Both the position numbers and the translations under genes were made by a program. A stretch of 64,000 bases of DNA from Arion vulgaris (lineage: Eukaryota > Mollusca > Gastropoda > Stylommatophora > Arionidae): the NCBI GenBank assembly GCA_020796225.1, contig CM036771.1:29060176-29124175 (forward strand), given 5' to 3'. Shown here piece after piece: positions 43,430 through 52,938 of the stretch (its first letter is position 1; each line of letters opens with the position of its first letter). The notes under the pieces are model-generated. The model was not told where the DNA came from. It made no database searches and worked only from the letters and a program-made list of their open reading frames with translations.

Positions 43430-45530
43430 GTAAATTGAAACTGAAATTGAAAATTCACCATACTCAAAAAGAACAACTGCGAATAGACAGTCAAAGGCTA
43501 CAAAATAAAGAAGTAAAGAGGAATATCAGCTCGAACTTAAGAATAGGTTCGAGTTACTCAATAGTGAAAATGAACAGAACATTGAAGACAAATGGACTAA
43601 GATAAAGGACACACTATTGGGTGCAGCAAATAGTAGCACAGGATTAAAGACAAGACAGAAAACCCTGGATAAGTGATGACACCTGGAAATGTATTCAAGA
43701 AAGATGAAACTAGCGATATTTAATACTAAGGATGCAACAGATGAAATCCAAGCTAAAGAGGAATATAGACTAAAAGACAAGGAAGTGAAAAGAGCGGCTA
43801 GAAGAGATAAAAGAGCATATGTCAATCGACTGGCTGAAGAAGGGAAAAGGCAGCTAAGACTGGAAACAGTAAAATGCTATACAATACACTAAAATAACTT
43901 ACTGGAACATTTGTTTCAAAGGGTGGCCCAATCAAGAGTAAAGATGGTAAAGTTTTAACATCAGATACCGAGCAGAAGAAAAGATGGGCAGAACATTTTG
44001 AAGAAATATTAAATAGACCTGATCCACCAGTACTACTCAAGTTTGACGAAGAGGCAAGAAACAGCTATCTACCAATTAACGAAGAGATGATAAGTGTAGC
44101 TGAGGTCAAGGAGGCAATCCATTCCTTGATAAACAATGGATTCTATAATTTAATAAAGTATGGGAAGAAGAAACTGTCCCAGATCAACAGAAAAAAGGGA
44201 ATAATTGTTAAGATCCCCAAGAAAGGTGATCTCAAAGATTGCAACAATTGGAGAGGGATCACCCTATTATCAGTAATGACCAAGACTTTCTGTAAAATCA
44301 TTCTTAATAGAATCAAAGGAGCAGTGGACACAACCTTGAGAGAAGAACAAGCTGGTTTTAGACCTGGGAGAAGCTGTTTAGACCAAATAATTACCCTACG
44401 ACTAATTTTGGAGGAACATATTGAGAAGCAACAACCACTCATACTAAATTTCATCGATTTTAAAAAAAGCCTTTGATAGTCTACACAGAATCTCTCTGTG
44501 GAATATTCTGAGATGCTATGGAATACCAAACAAAATAATAAACATTATTAAGAGCCTCTATGATGGTTCCATCAGTTCGACTGATGGTGGACGTGGTTTA
44601 TGGTTGAAGCCGGAGTAAAGCAAGGCTGTATTCTATCTCCGCTATTGTTTGGAGTGGCCATTGACTGGGTGATGCGAAAATGTTGCAGGGGCGAAACTGG
44701 CATCGATTGGGTAGAAAATAGTCAACTAGAAGATTTGGATTTTGCAGATGATATTGCCTTGTTAAGTAGAAACAACCAAGATATGCAAAGAAAAACAGAC
44801 AACTTGTCATCTATAGCATCAAAGTTGGACTGCAGATAAGCTATGAAAAAACAAATATAATGAAGACACCTATGGCAAGTAATGCAGATATCACACTGGA
44901 ATCTAAAATGATAAAAATAACAGAGCAGTTCACCTATTTAGGTAGCAATTTTGATTGAACAGGAAATGTTAAAAAGAAATTATGATACGAATTGGCAAAG
45001 CAACATCAGTTTTTAAAAGTTCAAATAAAATATGGAACTGCAAGTTATATAGTATTAAAACTAAATTACGAATTTTCAATTCAAATGTTGTATCAATCCT
45101 AACATATGCCAGCGAGAGTTGGAAAATGACTAAAGATATAGAAAGCAAGTTGAATGCATTTGAAAATAGATGTCTGCGAAAAATAATGAATATAAAATGG
45201 AACGAATTCAGAAGTGATGAAATCAGAGACATGTCTGGTCAACCACTAGTGACAACTGTTATAAGAAAGAGAAGATGGAGATATGTTGGGCACACCTTGA
45301 GGAAAAATGATCAACGGAGCAAGCATTGAAGTGGGATGCAAAGGGTTCAAGAAAGAGGTCGACCTAAGGAGACCCTGAAGCGAACTTTGCTGAGAGAGGC
45401 AGGAAATATCGGTCTCAGTTCCATGGAGGAGATTGAGCGAGTTGCCCAGGATAGAGCGGTATGGAGAAATTACATGCAGGCCCTATGTAACGTATAACGT
45501 TACGAGAGGAATTATTATTATTATTATTAA
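43430..45530 (+). mobile_element. RTE-like LINE, RT region, 5'-truncated
   Basis: From the pre-RT region (EYRLKDKEVKRAARRDKRAY, KKRWAEHFEEILNRPDPP) through the fingers (VKIPKKGDLKDCNNWRGITL, REEQAGFRPGRSCLDQIITL) to the palm: LNFIDFKK then, after a frameshift at 44465, AFDSLHRISLW; VKQGCILSPLLFGVAIDWVM and LEDLDFADDIALLSRNNQDM (44600-44839, Asp pair present), then thumb and C-terminus (TYASESWKMTKDIESKLNAF, RKRRWRYVGHTLRKNDQR). About 110 bp seem lost near 44135. The 3' tail is (ATT)n at 45513-45530. Endonuclease absent; several frame breaks. Confidence 0.88.
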
Positions 45531-45849
45531 ATAATATTCAACTGTCCATTGTAAGCTGAAGTTGAAAGTATGACCCTGATTTAATTGTTGAAGATTCCAC
45601 TAACAACATGTTTGCTGAAATCAAATGGAGTGTATTGGTATTTGTTTTCTGTGTAGGGAAGTAATGATTAATAGTTGTCTCATCTAAACATTTGAAATAT
45701 CTGCAACCAAGTCACCTGTACTGTATCTTCTTGAGCAGTTCATTATTGAATCTTGTGTTCTCTGTTTCTGCTATCATGATTTTCATAAATGACAAGCTTC
45801 CAGAGACAAAAACCAGATGTTTAGAGTATACTGTGACTAAACTCTAGAC
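45531..45849. other. No gene recognised
   Basis: AT-rich spacer between a LINE tail and the hAT-like element. Confidence 0.4.
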
Positions 45850-46310
45850 CATAGATTTCCAAACTTTTTCGGCCCACCGCCCACTTTGCACAACGTAAAC
45901 TTTGTAAATCCCCCCACCCCTCCACATTATAACAGTTTGCCAACGCCCCCTCCCACATATATACATGCTCTGTTTTTTCTTTGACATAGAAAATTGATAT
46001 GTATTTCTGTAATACATTGTCAATTTTCAAATGATTATATGCAGGGAATATAGAAAATTGATGAAAAAATGGATCGTGTAAGACAGGTATAAGATGTATT
46101 AAAAGACAGAATTCAAATTTTAAATGATTATTCAATCGCAAAATCACGAAAATAATTTATTTTAAAATATTTATTATTAATTTCCTCTTTAAGGAGCCAC
46201 CAACCCCTAATCGCCTGACACCCCTCACATTCTTCTGAACCCACTAACACCCCACCTAGAACGTTTCAGCGCCCACTGGGGGACGGTACCGCTTACTTTG
46301 GGAAACGTTG
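45850..46310. mobile_element. hAT-like nonautonomous element (MITE)
   Basis: The 461-bp block starts CATAGATTTCCAAACTTTTT and, read inward from the right, starts CAACGTTTCCCAAAGTAAGC: inverted CA...TTTCC(C)AAA ends of the kind seen in hAT transposons. The flanking 8-mers CTCTAGAC and CGCTAGAA agree at six positions, as expected for an old 8-bp duplication. C-rich subterminal blocks (CCGCCCACTTTG; CAGCGCCCACTGG) lie inside both ends. No transposase frame is present. Confidence 0.68.
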
Positions 46311-46324
46311 CGCTAGAATATAGG

Positions 46325-46870
46325 TCGTGGACAGAGAACAAATAGATCTATCCAGCGCCCGAGTGGTTACCGGGGCCCAAATTTGGGGTGTAAAGAATAG
46401 AATCACTGTTACCTGCCATGCATGTCGTAAGAGGCGACTAAGGAGGATTGGATGAAATCGTATGCATGTGTCCTAAGCGTGTAGAAGTCTATGCGTTTAG
46501 GAGCCTACCAAACCAATGTGCAACGTATATACGTTCTTGGCAAAGATCAAACAAATCACAAAGAGCGATTAAAATTGGTCGTAAAGAACGAACGCAAAGA
46601 AGAGATCTATCCAGAATGAATTTATAATCAAAGAAAACTGTCTGATGCTTACCAATAAGAATGAGAAAATTGAAGTATTTTGAACATATAAAAAGCAAGA
46701 AGTGTTGGAGAAGACCATTATGGAAGGAAGCATCCTGGCGAAGAGGATCTAACTGATAATTTGAGCATGATGGCTGCAGAGGCAGGACATCTGACCTATG
46801 AGAGAAATTCTGAAGGACTGTTAGAGGGCAAAGTTCTGCTCAGGACAAGCTACTTGCTGATAATGATGAT
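46325..46870 (+). mobile_element. RTE-like LINE 3' fragment split by a SINE
   Basis: Same family as 42775-43375: GTGGACAGAGAACAAATAG, then after the SINE KIKENCLMLTNKNEK-like sequence, LKYFEHIKSKKCWRRPLWKE and the 3' phrase AAAGTTCTGCTCAGGACAAG with an (ATGATG) tail. It lies directly right of the hAT-like element, only about 15 bp away. Confidence 0.82.
46356..46602 (+). mobile_element. SINE family 1, best-preserved copy, 12-bp target duplication
   Basis: The 247-bp insert lies between AGATCTATCCAG copies (46344-46355 and 46603-46614). It begins CGCCCGAGTGGTTACCGGGG, resembling the D-arm/A-box region of a tRNA-Leu or -Ser, continues with AATCACTGTTACCTGCCATG and GTCGTAAGAGGCGACTAAGG, and ends GTCGTAAAGAACGAACGCAA then AGAAG. 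No good B box was found, so RNA polymerase III transcription is inferred only from the head. Confidence 0.92.
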
Positions 46871-47302
46871 GATGAACCCAACAGAAACTTCTGTAGAGCA
46901 AGTTCACTAATACAACATATACTGAGCCCACTGCAATATGGACACCAAATCCACATCTTTATTTGTCCAGAAAGTACATCTTGGTTTCAAAAGAAAAGAA
47001 ACGACTACTATTCAAGCCTTGTATGTCTTGCTTTCAGTAGGATGGGAAGGAGCATGTACAGAAAGATGTAATATATCAGTGTTAACATGCAGTGTTAACA
47101 CAGCAATGGAAATAGGGCATGTACACTTCATGTAGTTAAGTGACTATGTTCAGTTATCTTGCATAGAATTGGACAGCTACTGTGGCCCATCACTGGATTC
47201 ATAAAGGCAACTAATCTCTATGTTTAGACATCCTAATCATAAGAAACTGATTGCCGTAGATGAAGATGGTTACAGTATACACTCACAGTTGTAGATGATT
47301 TT
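46871..47302. other. No gene recognised
   Basis: Contains two GTGTTAACA phrases at 47080-47100 but no coding or transposon signal that I could identify. Confidence 0.4.
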
Positions 47303-47314
47303 ATATACAATTAT

Positions 47315-47814
47315 CGGCCGAGTGGTTACCGGGGCCCAAATTTGGATGTAAAGAATAGAACCACTGTTACCTGTCACGCATGTCGTAAAAGGCGACTACG
47401 GAGGTTTGGCTGGAATCGGATGCACATGTCCTATAGGGAGTGCCAACTCAAAACAAATGCTTGCAGAAAACGGATGCCGTAAGGTACATAACATGGTGCA
47501 ACGACCCCTCACAATGGGGTCTGACGGATTCTACGGTCGCCAATCTGCCTCAGAGATTTAGCCACGCAGTAAGGATGTCAGAGCTATCATCACGGGGTGG
47601 CGAAAACTAACTGCGGAAAGAGGTCGGCACAAACAGGTAAACAGAAATCATAGGGGTTATATCCTACAGAACTGCCTCAGAATGCAGACTTGAGAAGAAA
47701 GAGGTGGCCCAACAGCGTCCAAGACAAACTGTATGGCGTGGCTGATAATCTGAGGCAGACGGCTGCCTTTATTAGAGAATCAAAATCCCAATCTAGTGAG
47801 AACGCAGAAGAAGA
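47315..47814 (+). mobile_element. Composite SINE: family 1 head plus I-like LINE 3' module
   Basis: The 500-bp insert lies between perfect 12-bp duplications ATATACAATTAT (47303-47314 and 47815-47826), so it moved as one unit. The head CGGCCGAGTGGTTACCGGGG and the CGCATGTCGTAAAAGGCGAC box are those of family 1. The last about 120 bp encode the remains of a LINE-1-type C-terminus (KRGGPTASKTNCMAWL in one frame; SVQDKLYGVADNLRQTAAFI in another) and end AACGCAGAAGAAGA, like LINE-1's own 3' end. The middle (CATGGTGCAACGACCCCTCA...) is of unknown origin. Confidence 0.88.
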
Positions 47815-47826
47815 ATATACAATTAT

Positions 47827-48539
47827 AAATCAAATTTATTAATTCAGTATTTTATCAGGAAAACATTCTTTTAAAAAATACTTCGATCTTTTACAGTCAC
47901 TATTTAGATGACTTGAAAATATCATGCACTGATTTTTATCTATTTTGATATCTGCACCAAGAAAATGTCATTTATTGCATATGAAAAAACTATATATATT
48001 CCAACTGACATGTATTCCCAGAGACTGCCAAAGATTATTACTTTAGATTTTCATGTTAAAGAAAGTTTTTATATCAACAATCTTAGTTATTCACTGATTT
48101 TTTTATTTAATTTATTGAAAGTAAACAGTAGGTCACAGGGTAAAATATTACAGATTCCTAGGACAGGAACTCGTATTGCTAGACATGATTTGTAATTCTG
48201 TTTTCAAATATATGGTAAAGAAACTCTACATGTCCGCATATATATATATATGTAGCAGTGATTTGATCAGCATTTTGTTGTGATGACCAACACTTGAAAA
48301 CTTGTGTTTTGTTTATATGTTGCTTATTATTGTTGCATGACTTATTTGTCTTTCACAGTGATATAAATTATAAGTTTAAAACCTAATCGCTTGTTGTCTA
48401 CTCTAGTTTGAAGATGTTTTTTAGTGGGATATTCATATGACTATTTTGTGTGGATGTGTTTCTTGATAGGGACTTTGCGCCTTCTTTTTTCTTCTCGTGA
48501 TTATTCTTAAGGCCGTTTTTATCATTCTAATGTGATATA
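47827..48539. other. AT-rich sequence, no gene recognised
   Basis: Short random frames only. A (TA)n run lies at 48240-48252. Confidence 0.4.
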
Positions 48540-49055
48540 TAAACAGCCTAACACCAAGAACGGCTGTACGTTCATAACCTTCAGTACCATTTGGAGCTCT
48601 GGTGCTTATCCTTCGGTGGTGTGTTCGGTTTCAACCAGCGTTTACTGGGTTCGCTCTCCGTTAGCCCTTTGCTGTCCCCAGCCAAACTTGCAAAGGCAGC
48701 AGGCTGCTATTTTCTTTTAGGGCAGCGACCCTTAGATGACCTGTCCTCCCAGGTTGATGAGCGTCATCTGCCCAGCTAACCGGTCTTTTTATGGACAACT
48801 TGGTTTGCCACCCGTCCAGTTTTGTGTACGGTTTGCTCCGCTAGCCTTTGATTGTCCCCAACCAAACTACAAGACAGCAGTAGATCTCTGCGAGCGGAAA
48901 CGCACACTGGCTTCACCTCTGCTGGCCTTTCCAGTTTTTCTGCACATTCGGGTGGTTCGTACACCCTCTCGCCTGCCGTGCCATGCTCGCTCTGCCCTAG
49001 TGCCTGCCTCATCATCACTGTCAGTTCTCACCATGCTGACATTTGCCTGGGATGT
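48540..49055 (-). mobile_element. Leader fragment of a LINE-2-type element
   Basis: The minus strand follows the LINE-2 leader: TTGGGGACAATCAAAGGCTA then GCGGAGCAAACCGTACACAA, GACGCTCATCAACCTGGGAG, CTAAGGGTCGCTGCCCT and AAACGCTGGTTGAAACCGA match 31180-31420 in order. The part to the left (toward 49055 on the + strand) is a leader stretch not present in LINE-2. It is cut by the foldback element starting near 49056. Confidence 0.78.
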
Positions 49056-49740
49056 CCGATCCTGGGGCTTAAGGGGGGGATTCTGGTCTTGAAACTTTTT
49101 TTGTTGCTTTCATATTAATGTAGAATTTGTATTACAATTTTGAGATATTATGACTTAAAAGAGTAGAAAAGTTTAGTTTTCAAAAATATGTCAACGCGTT
49201 GACATGGAAACAATAAAAAATGGCCGCCAAATACAAAATTTTAAATTTCTAAGGCTCTGAAAGTAATGAATATAAATGAATTCTGTTTTCACTCAAGGTG
49301 AGCAATTGTAATTTTTTTAATAAATTACGTTTTAAGATATATTAAATGTTACATTTTTATGAATGTTTTGGGTTAAAACACCCCCAAAAACAGCATTTTT
49401 GACCGAATTTTGAGGAATTTTTACTCAAAAATTTATAAAAATTTAATATTTTATATATCCTAAAAATCATGTGTAAGATTTTAGATATTACAATTGCACA
49501 CTTTAGAGTGAAAACAGAATTCATGTACATTTATTAGATTCAGAGCCTTAGGGATTTGAAATTTTGTTTTTGTGGCCATTTTGTATTGTTTCCATGGCAA
49601 CGCTTTGACATTTTTTAAACTAATTTTTTTCTACTATTCTTAGTCATAATCTTTCAAAATGGTTATACACAATTTTAAATTGACATGAAAACAACGAAAA
49701 TAGCTTCTGATCTCTACCGAACCCCCCCTCCTTACCAGTT
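49056..49740. mobile_element. Large foldback (long inverted repeat) element
   Basis: Arms of roughly 240 bp face each other around a centre near 49390. Matching phrases, left then right in reverse: GTAGAAAAGTTTAG/GTAGAAAAAAATTAG; GCGTTGACATGGAAACAATA/GCGTTGCCATGGAAACAATA; AATGGCCGCCAAATACAAAA/AATGGCCACAAAAACAAAAT; CTAAGGCTCTGAA/CTAAGGCTCTGAA; GAATTCTGTTTTCACTC/GAATTCTGTTTTCACTC. Outer ends are G-rich (CTTAAGGGGGGG left; TAAGGAGGGGGG right, reversed). No coding frame. It appears inserted in the LINE-2-type leader fragment. Exact ends and any target duplication are unclear. Confidence 0.8.
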
Positions 49741-50337
49741 CTCCACCCAAAGTCTGTTACCAGGGTCACCACACGGAGATGGGGCAAGTGTCTTGATTAG
49801 TCCCGGCTCACTAATCCTGGCGCAGCGTTGCCCCCATGCGCCTTCAACCCCTTTTTGAGTCTAATATTGCCTCTCTTAATTTAAAAAAAAATGTATTGCT
49901 CTGCAGGGTTACTGTCAATTCCTGCACTTTATAGTTTAACCTGATTATAGCAGCTTTAGCACTGTATAGACTGTAGCATTGCTGCATGTATGATTATCTT
50001 CTATTGACAGAGACAATATTTCTTATATTTAGGAAGGACTTGTGTTATCATCCTTTACTCTCTCCTTCTGCAGACTTGATGGAACCATTGTTATTGTAAC
50101 TGTTTTACTTAATATTTAGAAGTTGTTGAACCATGTTGAAAGTTCTGCTCAGGACAAGCTATTTGATAATGAAGAACCATAATTGCTGCACACATCATCA
50201 AATTGTGGTCTTTGACACTTTTCTATCTTGAATAACTTGACTTAGCTGTCTCTTGTTCTGAAGTTCTTCTTTGTTGATGTTTGATGGTTTGTAGTTGTTG
50301 CCCTTGAGTTCAGATTGGTTCATGTGTAGTGCAATCT
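49741..50337. other. No gene recognised, one LINE tail trace
   Basis: At 50142-50185, GAAAGTTCTGCTCAGGACAA then GCTATTTGATAATGA is the 3' tail of the RTE-like family seen at 42775 and 46325. The rest gave no match. Confidence 0.45.
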
Positions 50338-50349
50338 AAATCCATCTGT

Positions 50350-50689
50350 TGCCCGAGTGATTACCCGGGCCCAAATTGGGGTGTAAATAATAGAATCACT
50401 TTTACCTGCCATGCCATGTCATAAGAGGCGACTAAGGAGGTTAGGCGTGGTGCTAGCTACCCCACACTGTTAAAAAACACTAGATGGCTACAGAACGGAG
50501 AGCGAACCGAGTAAACGCTGGCCGAAACCGGACACATCGTTGAAGGATAAGCACCAGAGCTCCAAATGGCGCTGAAGATTTGACGTAAAACACAACAATG
50601 CTAAGGCTGCATGAATCAGATTTCCACAAGAATAGAATTTATGGGAAGATCTGGTACATCGGCCTGGATGGTGATCGCGTTCGAGAGAG
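50350..50689 (+). mobile_element. Composite SINE: family 1 head plus LINE-2-like module
   Basis: The 340-bp insert lies between AAATCCATCTGT and AAATCTATCTGT (50338-50349 and 50690-50701). It starts GCCCGAGTGATTACCCGGGC with the family 1 internal box. From about 50500 it follows the LINE-2 leader (AGTAAACGCTGGCCGAAACC, AATGCTAAGGCTGCATGAAT), and it ends CTGGATGGTGATCGCGTTCG then AGAGA, like LINE-2's 3' end (GGATCGCGCGCGAGA). So it looks like a SINE that shares both an internal segment and the 3' end with LINE-2. Confidence 0.82.
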
Positions 50690-50875
50690 AAATCTATCTG
50701 TGTCTTCTTGCTAACCTTTCATTTGTTAATGCATGCGCTCAGTTTATGACTTGGAAGAATTTCCCAGTTGATTATGTCTTTTATTTCTTTTATCTTCCAG
50801 CTTGTTCCTTTCAACACTGCAAAAATGAGCAAATATTGTTTATTGGATATCAGAAAGTGTGAGGCTTGTTATAGT

Positions 50876-51162
50876 AAAAAAAAAAAAAGTAAAGGAACCC
50901 TTTCATACCTCGTGGTATATAGGTCAATACAGTGTTAGGTCTGTATTTTTCATTGACCGTCGGCACACAATGGGTGATGTGGTCAGCATCACGCCGGCCG
51001 CCTTTACTTTCCCAGAGCATGTCTGGTACCCAGTTGAGGCTGGGTCGACCTGAGAGCCGTCGTGGTCAGGAAAAATTCCACGCCCATTGCGGGAGCTGAA
51101 CCCAGACCACCAGCCTTGCGAAGCGAGTTCACTAACAACTACGCTACAGCGGCTCTCAGGCG
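50876..51162 (-). mobile_element. tRNA-derived SINE (family 3), minus strand, 9-bp target duplication
   Basis: The insert lies between TGTTATAGT copies (50867-50875 and 51163-51171). On the minus strand the head is GAGAGCCGCTGTAGCGTAGT then TGTTAGTGAACTC with an A box, and GGGTTCAGCTCCC as a near-consensus B box. The body CTGGGAAAGTAAAGGCGGCC matches the + strand copy at 23437. The last about 70 bp, ending in a T run on the minus strand, are not in that copy. Confidence 0.88.
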
Positions 51163-51171
51163 TGTTATAGT

Positions 51172-51778
51172 GTCATGCTGAATTGATTGAGTATCTCCGT
51201 GACTCCTTCCAGCCTTCTTTTTCTGAACCTGTTGTCTTGTAACCTGATTTTCTCATATAATATTATCTCTGTGCAGATTGGTTTGGAACTCACTCAAACC
51301 AAATGCCATATCCATTAAGTTCTTTCATGTTTGCTAAAATCATTGTCTGTTCTTGCTCCAACAATTTTTGTCATTATGATCTCTTTCAGTCTTGCTTTCA
51401 GTATTTCGTTTGCATCTGATCTCATATGATTTCATTTTGTATTTATATTTTTCATAGACTGTCTGGTACTAGCTTATTAAGTGACTAGTAATAATTCCTT
51501 CTTTGTTTGTACTATTGTAATCCTATTATAACACACTCTTTGTGACTTGTGTGTGATTTCAGTATAAGCATATGTTGTGCTATGGCAATTTTAGTGACTT
51601 GGCGGACACACTCTATTTTCTGACCAAGTTGAATAAATTCTTTCATCAAACTATGTTCTCAACATATTAACTACCAAATGATGCAGCCTGTAGTAGTTTG
51701 TTTGGCCATATATCATGGACCTTGATTTGTTTTATTCTCAGATTGACTCTAAATTTACTTTTACACATTCTCATTGTT
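51172..51778. other. No gene recognised
   Basis: AT-rich spacer between SINE and LINE pieces. Confidence 0.4.
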
Positions 51779-52143
51779 CATCATCATCATCAGGTGCCGT
51801 CGCCGCATTGAAGGTTGGCTGCAATGAAGCTCCAGCATCCTTTGTCTTTCGTCTTGGTGTTGCACTCTGTCAGACTGTATCCTGTTCATTTCTTTAAATT
51901 TCCCTCCCACTTATCTCTCGGTCTTACTCTTGCTCTTCGCCCTTCAACTTTTCCCTCTAGTAAAGATTTTATCAAGGTGTCATGCCTTTTATGTGCCCAA
52001 AATACTTTACTTGTCTGAATTTTATTTCTCTTAATAGTTGTTTCTTCATGCCTAGTTTTACTAAAACTTGATTATTTGTCTGTCCATGAAACCCTGCCTA
52101 TTCTTCTATATATCCACATCTCATATGCTTCAATTCTATCTTA
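51779..52143 (-). mobile_element. LINE C-terminal fragment with (GAT)n tail
   Basis: The minus strand encodes DRIEAYEMWIYRRIGRVSWT, HKRHDTLIKSLLEGKVEGRR and ARVRPRDKWEGNLKKWTG-like sequence, ending CWSFIAANLQCGDGT and a (TGA)n tail. This is the end of a LINE ORF related to the RTE-like family but distinct from the copies at 1 and 42775. It is abutted on its 5' side by the insertion at 52153. Confidence 0.8.
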
Positions 52144-52152
52144 TGATTGTTA

Positions 52153-52613
52153 TCTTATCTTATCTTATCTTAACCACATTTGCCGTGAAGCGGCGTAGGG
52201 AAGTTAGTTTCCTATCTTGTGCCAGGTGTGTTGCGCTTGACGTTGTCAGTCCATGCTTTCGCAGGGACTCTGAGATGTTATCTATCCATCGTGTTCTTGG
52301 CCTGCCTCGTGCTCTTCGCCTGAGTGTCGATTATTATAGGCACGTGATGGTAGTAAATGTGGTTCCATTCTCATTAAATGGCCGAACCACTTGAATCTTT
52401 GCTTCCCGATGTACTGTATGCATGGTATAGTACCAACGATGCTTCTGATATTCTCGTTTCTCACTCTCGTATCTCGCCTTGTAACGTTGACAGCTTTTCG
52501 TAGACATCTCATTTCACATGTAGTAATCTTTCTTTCTTGTGTCTTAGTCAGGGGCCATGTTTGGCACTGATAGCAGAGAGTTGGAATAAATATGCAGTTT
52601 ATCAGTTGTCGTT
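52153..52613 (-). mobile_element. RTE-like LINE insertion with (AAGAT)n tail and target duplication
   Basis: The 461-bp insert lies between TGATTGTTA copies (52144-52152 and 52614-52622). Minus-strand frames give RCLRKAVNVTRRDTRVRNEN, IGKQRFKWFGHLMRMEPHLL and, in another frame, LRKHGLTTSSATHLAQDRKL with a final RRFTANVVKIR. The tail is AAGATAAGATAAGATAAGA. It is 5'-truncated within the post-RT region. Confidence 0.88.
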
Positions 52614-52622
52614 TGATTGTTA

Positions 52623-52936
52623 CCGGTTCTTAATTTATTCTTTCACATTCTGTTTGTGTGTGGGGACATTGTACATTAACGTATCTACAATATTAGTCCT
52701 TCATTCAATTTGGTGAAGAATCAAGAAAACTACAGCTTAATTTGTACATACATCTGTCAAGTGAACAAATAAACAATTAATTTGGCCGCAGTATGTTTCT
52801 TTCATTACAGTAGTTAGTGTTGGTAATGAAGGTTTTCCAGCATTCTTTTGTTATTAGTTAGAAATAATTATAAAATTATTGTTTGTCAAACAGGTTAATT
52901 AAATGATGATATGTACATTTCAAACTGGGTTCTCTA
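52623..52936. other. No gene recognised
   Basis: AT-rich spacer before the second mariner-type transposon. Confidence 0.4.
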
Positions 52937-52938
52937 TA

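Noticed and set aside
48736..49118. Overlapping 80-118 codon frames as host genes
   Set aside because: They lie on the strand opposite a LINE-2-type leader fragment and match no protein; overlapping frames follow from GC-rich composition.
51075..51160. A minus-strand tRNA gene
   Set aside because: tRNA-like boxes belong to the head of a SINE with a homologous body at 23437 and its own target duplication.
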